Assembly: GCF_900459175.1 (NCBI RefSeq)
Contig: NZ_UHFA01000002.1
Span: 1,302,001-1,366,000 of the forward strand
Direction of reading: 5' to 3'
DNA: 64,000 bases
DNA from: Streptococcus downei MFe28
GTDB lineage: Bacteria; Bacillota; Bacilli; Lactobacillales; Streptococcaceae
In this document: one piece after another, positions 35,334 through 42,263 of the stretch
How positions within the stretch are numbered: the first letter of the stretch is position 1
Layout: each line of letters starts with the position of its first letter
Translations under genes and position numbers: made by a program
Notes under the pieces: model-generated
Database searches by the model: none
Told to the model about the DNA's origin: nothing
The model's input: only the letters and a program-made list of their open reading frames with translations

Positions 35334-37481
35334 TTATTTATTAAAAAGTTGATAGTAGAAGCCTTGCTTTTTAAGCAAATCCTGATGGGAACCTGTTTCA
35401 ATAATTCTTCCCTGGTCAAGAACAACAATTTTGTCAGTCCGCTCAGAAATGCTGAGTCGGTGGGCCACAAAAATAATGGTTTTCTCGGTCATCTTCATCA
35501 GGTTGTCAATGACCTTTTTTTCTGTTAAGACATCTAGCCCGCTAGTCGCTTCGTCTAAGACCATAATCGGTGACTTTGTCAGGAGGGCACGTGCCAGAGC
35601 TATCCTTTGTTTTTGACCACCTGAGAGTCCCGCCCCATCGGATAGCTCAGTTTGATAACCCAGTGGCATTTGCTCGATATCTCTTCTGATTTCAGTCATC
35701 TCACAGGCTTTCATGATGTCCTCTTGACTGACAGACTCGTCGGCACCTAAAGTCAAATTTTCTAAGATGCTTCCGGAAAAGACATAAGGTTGCTGAGGTA
35801 GGTAGTTGATATATTTGCGAAGAAGCCTTTTATCCAAAAGGTTGGTATTTAGGCTCTTAATAGTGATTTCTCCCTTGTAGGGTTGGAAAAAGTTGACAAT
35901 CAGTTTAGCCAGCGTCGTTTTCCCAGAGCCACTGATACCGACCAAGCTGATTTTCGAACCTTTGGCAATTTTAAGGTTAATGTCGGTCAGGGTATCTCGA
36001 CCGAACCCGTATTTGTAGGAGACATCAGAAAAGACAATATCTCCAGACAGAGCCTCCTGATTAACTTTCGTAGTTTTCTGGTCGAATTCCGAGGAAACAA
36101 GGTAAACTTCATTGAGCCGATTATTGGCTACTTTGGCCGATTGCAGCTTGGTTTGTAAGTTGATGATGTTTTCCAGCGGATTGGTAAAGTAGGTTAAGAG
36201 AGAATTATAGGCAACGAGTTGACCAATGGAGATCTTATTGACCATAACCAGTGTTGAGCCAAACCAGAGGATGGCGACATTTAAAATCAGCTGGGCTCCC
36301 TTTTTAAGGGAAGTTTGTAAAATTTCGTACTTGTGGCGTTTAAAGGACTTATCTAGATAATCAACAAACTCATTATCAACATTGCGGTAGCGAGTATCCT
36401 CACTAGTCAGCGACTTGATGGTTTCCATCCCGTTGATATCTTCAATGATAGCAGAGCTAACCATACTGTTGGCTTCCATGACATCTTGGTTCATTTTTTC
36501 AAAGGGTTTCATAAAGGCAAGGATGATAATTGTGTAGATTGGGATAGACAGCAAAGTTAGGAGGAAGAGATTGGCGTTTTGCAGAAGCAAGACAGCCCCG
36601 ATAATGATTAAGATGAAGCAATCCAAGAAAATCGAGAGAATGGTTGAAGCCAGGGCATCAATGATGGAATTGGCATCCGAAAAACGAGAGGTAATTTCTC
36701 CTGTCCGCCTAGTCGCAAAAAAAGACATGGGCAAGGAAAAGATATGACGGATGTAGGATAGTATGACATCGATTGTCAGTCTTTGACTGAGGACCGTTAG
36801 GAGATAGTCCCGTGAAAAGGTCATAATTTGCTGGATAATATAGGTAATGACCAGTCCGACCGAGACCATGGTCAAGGTTGAAATCATTTGGTTAGGAATA
36901 TAACTATCTAGAATCCCCTGTAAATAGTAGGAACCCAAGATATCAATCAGGGTCACTAAAAGACTGGCCAAACTGATCTGGAAGATAAGCCCCTTTTGCT
37001 TGAGAATGATTGGGACAAAGCTTAATAGACCATTTTTCTTATCCTTATGGGGTTTGTAGGCTGGTTCTGGAGCCAAGAAAATAGAAATACCATCCCATTC
37101 TTTTTCAAACCTTTCTTTACTCATCTTGGTTACCTTGACACTTGGGTCAGGGTCGCCGATAATCAGATGATTTTTCTTGGCCTTGTAAACCACATAGTAG
37201 TGCTGGAGCTTTCCTTCCTTGTTAACATGAGCGATAAAGGGATAGGGAATCTCCTCTTCTTCAAAAAGGCTCATATCAGCTCGGACAGCCCGAGTCTCAA
37301 AGCCCATAGCCTTGGCAGCTTCTACGATACCTAAGGCCGTTGTCCCTTCCTTATCGGTTTTGGCCAGTTCACGCAAATGCGCTAAAGAATAGTTGGCTCC
37401 GTAGTGGCGAGCGATAGAAGCGAGAGCTGCCACCCCACAATCCCTGGCATCAATTTGGGGAACAAATTTGTAGAAAGACAT
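35334..37481 (-). CDS. Bacteriocin/pheromone ABC exporter with C39 peptidase (NlmT/ComA/BlpA type)
   Basis: A 715-residue exporter that cuts double-glycine leaders and secretes the peptides. The C39 peptidase has Cys15 (ARDCGVAA), His94 (KLQHYYVVY) and Asp110 (IIGDPDP). Six membrane helices follow. The ATPase has Walker A GISGSGKTT, signature LSGGQKQR and Walker B IMVLDEATSGLD. All catalytic residues are intact. It is transcribed with the adaptor 12 bases downstream and has its own box pair at 37547-37575, so it should be induced together with the bacteriocins. Confidence 0.95.
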   Translation of the reverse strand: MSFYKFVPQIDARDCGVAALASIARHYGANYSLAHLRELAKTDKEGTTALGIVEAAKAMGFETRAVRADMSLFEEEEIPYPFIAHVNKEGKLQHYYVVYKAKKNHLIIGDPDPSVKVTKMSKERFEKEWDGISIFLAPEPAYKPHKDKKNGLLSFVPIILKQKGLIFQISLASLLVTLIDILGSYYLQGILDSYIPNQMISTLTMVSVGLVITYIIQQIMTFSRDYLLTVLSQRLTIDVILSYIRHIFSLPMSFFATRRTGEITSRFSDANSIIDALASTILSIFLDCFILIIIGAVLLLQNANLFLLTLLSIPIYTIIILAFMKPFEKMNQDVMEANSMVSSAIIEDINGMETIKSLTSEDTRYRNVDNEFVDYLDKSFKRHKYEILQTSLKKGAQLILNVAILWFGSTLVMVNKISIGQLVAYNSLLTYFTNPLENIINLQTKLQSAKVANNRLNEVYLVSSEFDQKTTKVNQEALSGDIVFSDVSYKYGFGRDTLTDINLKIAKGSKISLVGISGSGKTTLAKLIVNFFQPYKGEITIKSLNTNLLDKRLLRKYINYLPQQPYVFSGSILENLTLGADESVSQEDIMKACEMTEIRRDIEQMPLGYQTELSDGAGLSGGQKQRIALARALLTKSPIMVLDEATSGLDVLTEKKVIDNLMKMTEKTIIFVAHRLSISERTDKIVVLDQGRIIETGSHQDLLKKQGFYYQLFNK

Positions 37482-37510
37482 AAAAACTCCTTTAAAGACT
37501 TAATCAGAGC

Positions 37511-37575
37511 CATTATGCCACAAAAAAGGACTCAAATTTCATCCAAGTCATGAAAGGGCCTATTTTAGTCGTGAA
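37511..37575 (-). promoter_or_regulatory. Induced promoter of the exporter operon
   Basis: On the minus strand TTCACGAC (37575-37568) and TTCATGAC (37554-37547) have a 21-bp period, with CATAAT (37517-37512) about 29 bases beyond as -10. Confidence 0.75.
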
Positions 37576-37614
37576 TGGAAAATCAAAGTTATGACTCATT
37601 TGAAGCAATGTCTG

Positions 37615-37677
37615 TTCACGACATATTTTGGCCCTTTCACGACATAAACGTGCACAACTGAAATTTTTTGGTATTCT
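37615..37677 (+). promoter_or_regulatory. Induced promoter of the class IIa bacteriocin
   Basis: TTCACGAC at 37615-37622 and 37636-37643 (period 21), then 28 bases to the -10 TATTCT (37672-37677). It is back to back with the exporter promoter. Confidence 0.85.
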
Positions 37678-37703
37678 ATTATTGTCCTCGCGAGAGACAT
37701 GAA

Positions 37704-37771
37704 AAAGTTTGCAGGAACTGATCAGCCAGCAAACTTTCCGTCAACTAAATCCATAGAAGTTTTTAACTTCT
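37704..37771 (+). promoter_or_regulatory. Two-hairpin leader RNA, copy 1
   Basis: Hairpin I: AAAGTTTGC / GCAAACTTT (perfect 9 bp) around the loop AGGAACTGATCAGCCA. Hairpin II: AGAAGTT / AACTTCT followed by TTTT, like a small terminator, 16 bases before the ribosome site. Both recur upstream of 39101 and 41841. Confidence 0.65.
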
Positions 37772-37801
37772 TTTTACAAGAAACGGAGGAATTATATTAT
37801 T

Positions 37802-38017
37802 ATGAAAACTCAAGCCATTGAAAGATTTGAAGTTATGAATAGTGAAGTGTTGTCCACTGTTGAAGGTGGGAGAACAATTTATTATGGTAATGGAGTATAC
37901 TGTAATAAGACATGTTGGGTTGATTGGGGACAAACAATTAATTCAATTGCAACTAATTCTGCTATGAATTGGGCAACTCAAGGTAATGCGGGTTGGCATT
38001 CTGGTGGTGTTGCTTAG
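37802..38017 (+). CDS. Class IIa (pediocin-like) bacteriocin precursor
   Basis: A 71-residue precursor. The 23-residue leader ends in EGG and matches those of the neighbouring peptides (MKTQAIERFEVM). The mature peptide of 48 residues begins RTIYYGNGVYCNKTCWVDWG, the pediocin box, and ends GNAGWHSGGVA as in ubericin A-like peptides. Class IIa peptides normally have four residues between the box cysteines (C-x4-C). Here there are three (C-N-K-T-C), clear in the DNA. It should bind the mannose phosphotransferase of sensitive bacteria. The immunity gene follows at 38182. GGAGG precedes the ATG. Confidence 0.93.
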   Translation: MKTQAIERFEVMNSEVLSTVEGGRTIYYGNGVYCNKTCWVDWGQTINSIATNSAMNWATQGNAGWHSGGVA

Positions 38018-38181
38018 TTAGTTTAGAGATGTTATTCCACTAACTTTAATTAAAAAGATGAAGTTTTTGGAAAAATTGAGCTGAGCATTTTTTGTCCAGC
38101 TCTTTGTTTTCTTGTTGCTTGATTTCAAAACATTCTTAAATCAAATGAAAGAATGTTTTTGTTAAAGTAGAAAGGGTTTTT

Positions 38182-38481
38182 ATGTCCAAATTAAAGTGGT
38201 TTTCTGGTAGCAAAGAAAGACGGGATAATGCATTGGATTTACTTGAGTCTATAATTATAGAAATACGAGAGATAGAAGGCAGTGAATCTTTACAAGAATT
38301 TTTATTGACTTATAAGGATGAGCTTGAGAAACAAAAGGCACCAATTCCAACTATTCTTAGCCGTTTTAACGTAGAGCTGTCTGGAGTACTTAGGGATAGC
38401 AATATTATTCTAACTGATAGGGTGAAGGAAGCACTAAACTCTATCAGAAAGTTGTCCTATATAAGATATGGTTATTATTAA
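38182..38481 (+). CDS. Enterocin A-type immunity protein
   Basis: A 99-residue soluble helical protein of the EntA-immunity family, protecting the producer against class IIa peptides. It starts MSKLKWFSGSKERR, has the helix-turn phrase APIPTILSRFNVELS and ends RKLSYIRYGYY. AAGGG precedes the ATG. It lies 165 bases after the bacteriocin and is paralogous to 42808. Confidence 0.9.
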   Translation: MSKLKWFSGSKERRDNALDLLESIIIEIREIEGSESLQEFLLTYKDELEKQKAPIPTILSRFNVELSGVLRDSNIILTDRVKEALNSIRKLSYIRYGYY

Positions 38482-38489
38482 AGGCCCCT

Positions 38490-38633
38490 ATAGAATTTAA
38501 TTTTGATAAATACGAAAAATTGACAACAAAAAATTTATCAATCATTATTGGCGGTAACTGGTGGCAAGCATTTCTTAATGCTTAGTTCGAATCCAGCAAA
38601 CCGATTGGTTGGAATTGGTATCAAAAAAAGTAA
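38490..38633 (+). pseudogene. Dead twin of the pheromone-like peptide gene
   Basis: In phase it reads IEFNFDKYEKLTTKNLSIIIGG, then NWWQAFLNA, UAG (38583), FESSKPIGWNWYQKK, UAA. It aligns end to end without gaps to the gene at 39783. The start codon is ATA instead of ATG, and a UAG replaces a residue in the mature part. No translation is expected. Confidence 0.85.
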
Positions 38634-38674
38634 CTTAATTATAGTTACAAGAAAAACGAAAGAAAAAGTTATTT

Positions 38675-38716
38675 ATGAATCGTTACAAATCATTCTTACT
38701 ATTCTCAGCAGCAGCC
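38675..38716 (+). pseudogene. 5' fragment of the thioredoxin-like accessory gene
   Basis: ATG 38675 gives [14 protein letters not shown], identical in type to the start of 40411. The match ends abruptly at 38716, where an inverted exporter fragment begins. Confidence 0.85.
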
Positions 38717-38780
38717 CGGAACCAGCGTCCCCCCTCATTTCTAGCATCAATCTGAGGCACAAATTTGTAAAAATTCATAA
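38717..38780 (-). pseudogene. 5' fragment of the exporter gene
   Basis: On the minus strand it reads MNFYKFVPQIDARNE, matching exporter residues 1-14. The catalytic cysteine and everything after are gone. Its upstream boxes are still present at 38844-38872. Confidence 0.85.
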
Positions 38781-38843
38781 AAACTCCTTTAAAAGCATAA
38801 TCAAAGTCATTATGCCATAAAAAGGAAGCAAAATTTCATCAAA

Positions 38844-38872
38844 GTCGTGAACGGTCGTTATTCTGTCGTGAA
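38844..38872 (-). promoter_or_regulatory. Orphan box pair of the exporter fragment
   Basis: GTCGTGAA (complement of TTCACGAC) at 38844-38851 and 38865-38872, period 21, pointing at the dead exporter fragment. Confidence 0.8.
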
Positions 38873-38911
38873 TGGAAGGCGCTATTTATCACTAGTTTAA
38901 GGAAATGACCG

Positions 38912-38974
38912 TTCACGACATATTTTGTCCCTTTCACGACATAAACGTGCACAACCGAAATTTTTGGGTATCCT
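38912..38974 (+). promoter_or_regulatory. Induced promoter of the 39101 peptide operon
   Basis: TTCACGAC at 38912-38919 and 38933-38940, 28-base gap, -10 TATCCT at 38969-38974. Confidence 0.85.
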
Positions 38975-39001
38975 ATAAATGAGCTTGCAAGTGGCAAAAA
39001 C

Positions 39002-39075
39002 GAAAGTTAGCTGGAACTGATCAGCCAGCAAAATTTCCGTCAACTAAATCCAATCCATAGAAGTTTTTAACTTCT
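39002..39075 (+). promoter_or_regulatory. Two-hairpin leader RNA, copy 2
   Basis: Hairpin I GAAAGTTAGC / GCAAAATTTC with the same loop TGGAACTGATCAGCCA (two mismatches). Hairpin II AGAAGTT / AACTTCT at 39059-39075. Confidence 0.6.
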
Positions 39076-39100
39076 TTTTACAAGAAAGGGAGGTATTATT

Positions 39101-39292
39101 ATGAAAGTTCAAGCGATTGAAAGATTTGACGTTATGGATACTGAAGCTTTATCTACCGTTGAAGGTGGTCAAGCATCGTTGGGATGTGTTCTAGGAACTG
39201 CAGGCATGGCTGGTGCTGGCTTTGTATTTGGCGGTGGTCCTGCTGGTGCAGCAGTTTTGGGGGGTGCAACAGCTTTAAGACTGTGTAGGTAA
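39101..39292 (+). CDS. Double-glycine bacteriocin peptide (candidate two-peptide unit, part 1)
   Basis: A 63-residue precursor with a 23-residue leader ending EGG that is nearly the same as in 37802. The mature 40 residues (QASLGCVLGTAGMAGAGFVF and so on) are glycine/alanine-rich with G-x-x-x-G phrases and two cysteines at the ends, which could form a disulfide. AGGGAGG lies before the ATG. The next peptide gene starts 27 bases later, so they may form a class IIb pair. Confidence 0.85.
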   Translation: MKVQAIERFDVMDTEALSTVEGGQASLGCVLGTAGMAGAGFVFGGGPAGAAVLGGATALRLCR

Positions 39293-39319
39293 TAAAAATA
39301 GTAGAAAAGGTGATTAATT

Positions 39320-39520
39320 ATGAAAAATAAAGTGTTAAATGATTTAAAATCATTGGATAATATTACTTTGGAAAACATTTACGGAGGCAAAATTAATCCT
39401 GTTTGTGCGGTAGCTGTCGCTGGTTCAATTTACACAGCTACTGCATTTGCTTCAGGAGGTGCAGGTGTGCCTCTAGTTATTGGTGCAGGTGCTGCTGCAG
39501 CTGCCGGATTTTGTGGATAA
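39320..39520 (+). CDS. Double-glycine bacteriocin peptide (candidate two-peptide unit, part 2)
   Basis: A 66-residue precursor; the leader MKNKVLNDLKSLDNITLENI ends YGG. The mature 43 residues are hydrophobic and G/A-rich (VAVAGSIYTATAFASGGAGV) with two cysteines near the ends (NPVCAVA, GFCG). AAAAGGTG is the ribosome site. A small membrane protein starts at the very next base after the stop, which suggests a bacteriocin-immunity arrangement. Confidence 0.85.
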   Translation: MKNKVLNDLKSLDNITLENIYGGKINPVCAVAVAGSIYTATAFASGGAGVPLVIGAGAAAAAGFCG

Positions 39521-39664
39521 ATGTTAAAGAAATTAATGAAAGTAATACTAATAATGTCACTATTTGGTATAAATGCTTTGATTTCTTCTCGAAGTATTTA
39601 TAGATTAGTATTAATTTCAATTTTTCTTCTTATGATTATTATTCCAATTTTACGAGAAAAATAA
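39521..39664 (+). CDS. Small two-helix membrane protein, putative immunity
   Basis: A 47-residue frame (MLKKLMKVILIMSLFGINAL, then YRLVLISIFLLMIIIPILRE). Its ATG begins immediately after the stop of 39320, so it is translationally coupled. There are two hydrophobic helices joined by a basic turn, and the C-terminus is charged. Short membrane proteins just behind class IIb peptides often give immunity. That role is inferred from position only. Confidence 0.65.
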   Translation: MLKKLMKVILIMSLFGINALISSRSIYRLVLISIFLLMIIIPILREK

Positions 39665-39680
39665 TTACTTTATTATTAGA

Positions 39681-39707
39681 CGGGAACCAGTGGGTTCTCG
39701 TTTTTGT
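39681..39707 (+). terminator. Terminator after the peptide operon
   Basis: GGGAACC / GGTTCTC stem with a T-run. A weak promoter TTGCGC - 16 - TGTAAT (39712-39739) follows and may serve the next gene. Confidence 0.5.
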
Positions 39708-39782
39708 ACAATTGCGCTTTACGAAATTTTGTGTGTAATTTTTGAAGCAGAAAATCTGGTTAACTATAAAGGAACTTTATAT

Positions 39783-39926
39783 ATGAAATTCAATTTTACC
39801 AATTATGAAAATTTATCTACGAAGGAATTATCATTCATCCAAGGTGGTGGCTGGCGACAGGAGCTTCTTAATTTTCTAATTGAGACCAGTATGCCAATTG
39901 GTTGGAATTGGCATCAAAAAAAGTAA
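39783..39926 (+). CDS. Candidate quorum-sensing pheromone precursor (BlpC-like)
   Basis: A 47-residue peptide. The leader MKFNFTNYENLSTKELSFIQ ends GG. The mature 25 residues begin GWRQELLNFLIE and end WNWHQKK. It lacks the G/A-rich membrane profile of the bacteriocins. It resembles pneumococcal BlpC pheromones, which begin GWWEELL or GLWEDIL and are of similar length. It has a separate promoter without TTCACGAC boxes. AAAGGAAC precedes the ATG. No other pheromone gene was found beside the kinase, so this is the best candidate inducer. A very small bacteriocin is the alternative. Confidence 0.7.
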   Translation: MKFNFTNYENLSTKELSFIQGGGWRQELLNFLIETSMPIGWNWHQKK

Positions 39927-39957
39927 ATCAAATATAAATACAAGTAAAGGTGATAGT

Positions 39958-40368
39958 ATGAAACCATCAGAACTTAGCTCAAAAGCTCTTCGATTTATAA
40001 GACTTGGATGTGTTCTACTAGCGTTTATTGTTGTTAATTTTGTTTTTTACTTAATTGATAACAAGGGCCCAGTATGGTTGAGTGTTAGTCTGGGAATTTT
40101 AGCCTTAGGTTCTTTCTCTTTAGCTTACATCTCTTATAAGGAATTAAAGGAACGTCCAGTCGAGGAACAACAGTTTAGTCCTACTCAGACGATTGTTACC
40201 TTAGTAATAATAGGTTTTCTTGCCCTACTTATTTTTGTTTATAAGGTAATCACAGCGCCAGATACGACAGAACGTGTTGCTTTAGTGATTGTTAGTGTTC
40301 TACCAGTTTTGACGCTAATTTGGAACCTCTTGTATTTGACTAAACTGCTTAAAAAAGATAAAAGTTAG
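39958..40368 (+). CDS. Four-helix membrane protein in the bacteriocin island
   Basis: A 136-residue protein with four hydrophobic stretches (LGCVLLAFIVVNFVFYLI, VSLGILALGSFSLAYI, IVTLVIIGFLALLIFVY, VIVSVLPVLTLIWNLLYL) and a lysine-rich end. AAAGGTGA at 39946-39953 precedes the ATG at 39958. Function unknown; immunity or help in peptide processing would fit the location. Confidence 0.7.
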   Translation: MKPSELSSKALRFIRLGCVLLAFIVVNFVFYLIDNKGPVWLSVSLGILALGSFSLAYISYKELKERPVEEQQFSPTQTIVTLVIIGFLALLIFVYKVITAPDTTERVALVIVSVLPVLTLIWNLLYLTKLLKKDKS

Positions 40369-40410
40369 TTAGAGTAAATATTTTTAATTATGTGAAAGGA
40401 AAAGTTATTC

Positions 40411-41433
40411 ATGAATCGTTATAAATCATTTCTATTATTTTCAGCAACTGCCCTGCTCCTAGTTGGTGGTGCGGTTTCAGCTGATGAAGTCAGTCAAATC
40501 TCTACCCAAGAGCAACCAGCTGCAGTAGTGTCCCAAGCTGATAGTCAAGCAAATCAACCAGCTGTAACCAATCAAGAGGGCAGTCAGACTGAATCTAATC
40601 AAACAGGACAGTCTCAAACAACTTCCCAAGAGACTGCCCAGGTACAAGAAACTACAGCTAAACAAGAAGAAGCACCTGATTCTAACAATCAAGTGGCCTC
40701 CACTCAAACTACCCAAGAAGTAGCTAACCAGAACCAACAGGCTAGGGAATCTGAGACTGAAACTAATGCGGTAACCAAGAATGACAGTCAAGAGGGTCAA
40801 TACAACCCTGACATCTCAACAGAGGAATATGAAGCGAACGTTGCGGATTTCAAGCAGGTGACTATGGCAGATGTCTACCATATGTTTGATGACCAAGATG
40901 GCAGCTATACCCTCTACCTTGGCCGTCCAACCTGCATTTACTGTCGTAAGTTTTCCCCAGTTATCAAGGACTTTAATACCCTTTCAGGTGGTCAAGTCTA
41001 TTATTACAATACGGATAGTGCCGATTTCAGTACTGTAGCTAAAGAGTTTTTGAGAACAAAAATTGGAGCTTTCGGTACACCGACAGTTCTCCATTTGGAA
41101 AAAGGTCAGATTGTTTCTGGTCAGCTAGGCAGTGGTGGTACCGCACAAGAATTGTATGATAAGGTTTTTAAACCAGAAAATACTAAAACCAATGCTTCTG
41201 AGGAAACTACAACAGGCCAAGAAACCCAAACAGTTGGTGAAAATCCAACTGAACCAGCTGGAAATACTAATGATAGTAAGCCATCAGCTGACATAAAAGG
41301 AACGACTGACCAAAGTCAGACAAAGGCAGAAGCGACCCCTCAAACAGAAAAACTAGACACCAATACATTGACCAAGGTTATCAATAAGCTTGCATCCCTT
41401 ATCAATGCTCTTTTAGCAAAGTTAGGAATTTAA
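40411..41433 (+). CDS. Secreted thioredoxin-like bacteriocin accessory protein
   Basis: A 340-residue protein with a signal peptide ([24 protein letters not shown]). About 110 residues rich in Q, T, S and E follow, then a thioredoxin-fold domain with the redox motif [11 protein letters not shown] near residue 174 and the cis-proline [10 protein letters not shown] second low-complexity linker leads to a C-terminal hydrophobic helix ([17 protein letters not shown]). Bta-type proteins form disulfides in exported bacteriocins. Cysteine pairs occur in several peptides here. The very long repeat-like linkers are unusual. A truncated copy of its 5' end is at 38675. Confidence 0.85.
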   Translation: MNRYKSFLLFSATALLLVGGAVSADEVSQISTQEQPAAVVSQADSQANQPAVTNQEGSQTESNQTGQSQTTSQETAQVQETTAKQEEAPDSNNQVASTQTTQEVANQNQQARESETETNAVTKNDSQEGQYNPDISTEEYEANVADFKQVTMADVYHMFDDQDGSYTLYLGRPTCIYCRKFSPVIKDFNTLSGGQVYYYNTDSADFSTVAKEFLRTKIGAFGTPTVLHLEKGQIVSGQLGSGGTAQELYDKVFKPENTKTNASEETTTGQETQTVGENPTEPAGNTNDSKPSADIKGTTDQSQTKAEATPQTEKLDTNTLTKVINKLASLINALLAKLGI

Positions 41434-41446
41434 GTTCAATCACCCG

Positions 41447-41475
41447 AAAAGATGTTCGTCATGGACATCTTTTTT
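41447..41475 (+). terminator. Terminator
   Basis: AAAAGATGT / GACATCTTTT with T-run. Confidence 0.85.
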
Positions 41476-41516
41476 AGCATCAGGATAAAATTTTGGGCCA
41501 TCAAAGTAGCTAATTT

Positions 41517-41623
41517 TATACTCTTCGAAAATCAAAACTATCCGTCGTTAACTCACTTTGCCGTACTTCAGTACTGCCTGCAGTTCGTTGCCTTGGCCAA
41601 TTTTGATTTTCATTGAGTATTAC
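41517..41623. repeat. BOX-like element
   Basis: It begins TATACTCTTCGAAAATC and ends GATTTTCATTGAGTATTA, which correspond to boxA and boxC of pneumococcal BOX elements. Only a short middle with the hairpin GTACTTCAGTAC is present. The ends are inverted (ATACTC / GAGTAT). Confidence 0.8.
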
Positions 41624-41658
41624 TATGAACTATTATCACTAATTTAAGGCAATGACCG

Positions 41659-41721
41659 TTCACGACAAATTTTGAACCGTTCACGACATAAACATGCATA
41701 AACGAAAATTTTTGGTATCCT
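41659..41721 (+). promoter_or_regulatory. Induced promoter of the 41841 peptide operon
   Basis: The most perfect pair: ACCGTTCACGACA twice (TTCACGAC cores 41659-41666 and 41680-41687, period 21), then 28 bases to TATCCT (41716-41721). Confidence 0.88.
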
Positions 41722-41744
41722 ATAAGTGTCCTCATGAGAGACCA

Positions 41745-41815
41745 GAGAAAGTCCACAGGAAGTGATCAGCCAGTGAACTCTCAGAAAATCAAAACATTAG
41801 AAGTTGCAAACTTCT
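41745..41815 (+). promoter_or_regulatory. Two-hairpin leader RNA, copy 3
   Basis: Hairpin I GAGAAAGTCCAC / GTGAACTCTC with the loop AGGAAGTGATCAGCCA. The closing pairs CAC/GTG replace TGC/GCA of copy 1. Hairpin II AGAAGTT / AACTTCT at 41799-41815. Confidence 0.6.
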
Positions 41816-41840
41816 CTTTACAGAAAATGGAGGTATTATT

Positions 41841-42020
41841 ATGAAAACTCAAGCGATTGAAAAATTTTATGTTGTTAATGATAAACAATTAGAGACTATA
41901 AACGGAGGTGTGGTAGGTACTATTATTGCTGCCGGTGGGGCAGTGATGGCAGGTTTTCAGTTTGCTCATTGGCTAGGACAGATGCAGGCAGAGTCTGATT
42001 ACAATCGTACCCATCGCTGA
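41841..42020 (+). CDS. Double-glycine bacteriocin peptide (second candidate pair, part 1)
   Basis: A 59-residue precursor. The leader MKTQAIEKFYVVNDKQLETI ends NGG. The mature 36 residues begin VVGTIIAAGGAVMAGFQFAH (G/A-rich, membrane helix) and end in a polar tail YNRTHR. AATGGAGG is the ribosome site. It is separated from the next peptide gene by 26 bases, a layout typical of class IIb pairs. Confidence 0.85.
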   Translation: MKTQAIEKFYVVNDKQLETINGGVVGTIIAAGGAVMAGFQFAHWLGQMQAESDYNRTHR

Positions 42021-42046
42021 TTACTAATGATTAGGAGAGTAGAACT

Positions 42047-42226
42047 ATGATTAATATTGACAAATTTGACCAATTAAATGCTAACGATCTTTCAAACTGT
42101 ATAGGTGGTTACTGTGGACGATATGGATTGATTGCGTACGGTCTAGGTGGCGCTTTAACCGGCTCCTTTTATTGTACCGGTTACGAGAATCACTATAGAG
42201 AAATGCAGAGAAATTATGGATATTAA
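42047..42226 (+). CDS. Double-glycine bacteriocin peptide (second candidate pair, part 2)
   Basis: A 59-residue precursor. The leader MINIDKFDQLNANDLSNCI ends GG and differs from the MKTQAIE type, as expected for a partner peptide. The mature 38 residues start YCGRYGLIAYGLGGALTG, contain G-x-x-x-G, have two cysteines 20 residues apart and a tyrosine/asparagine-rich end. TTAGGAGAG precedes the ATG. Confidence 0.85.
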   Translation: MINIDKFDQLNANDLSNCIGGYCGRYGLIAYGLGGALTGSFYCTGYENHYREMQRNYGY

Positions 42227-42263
42227 TGGTTAGGATAAACTAGTAAAGAAAGAGGGTCTACTA

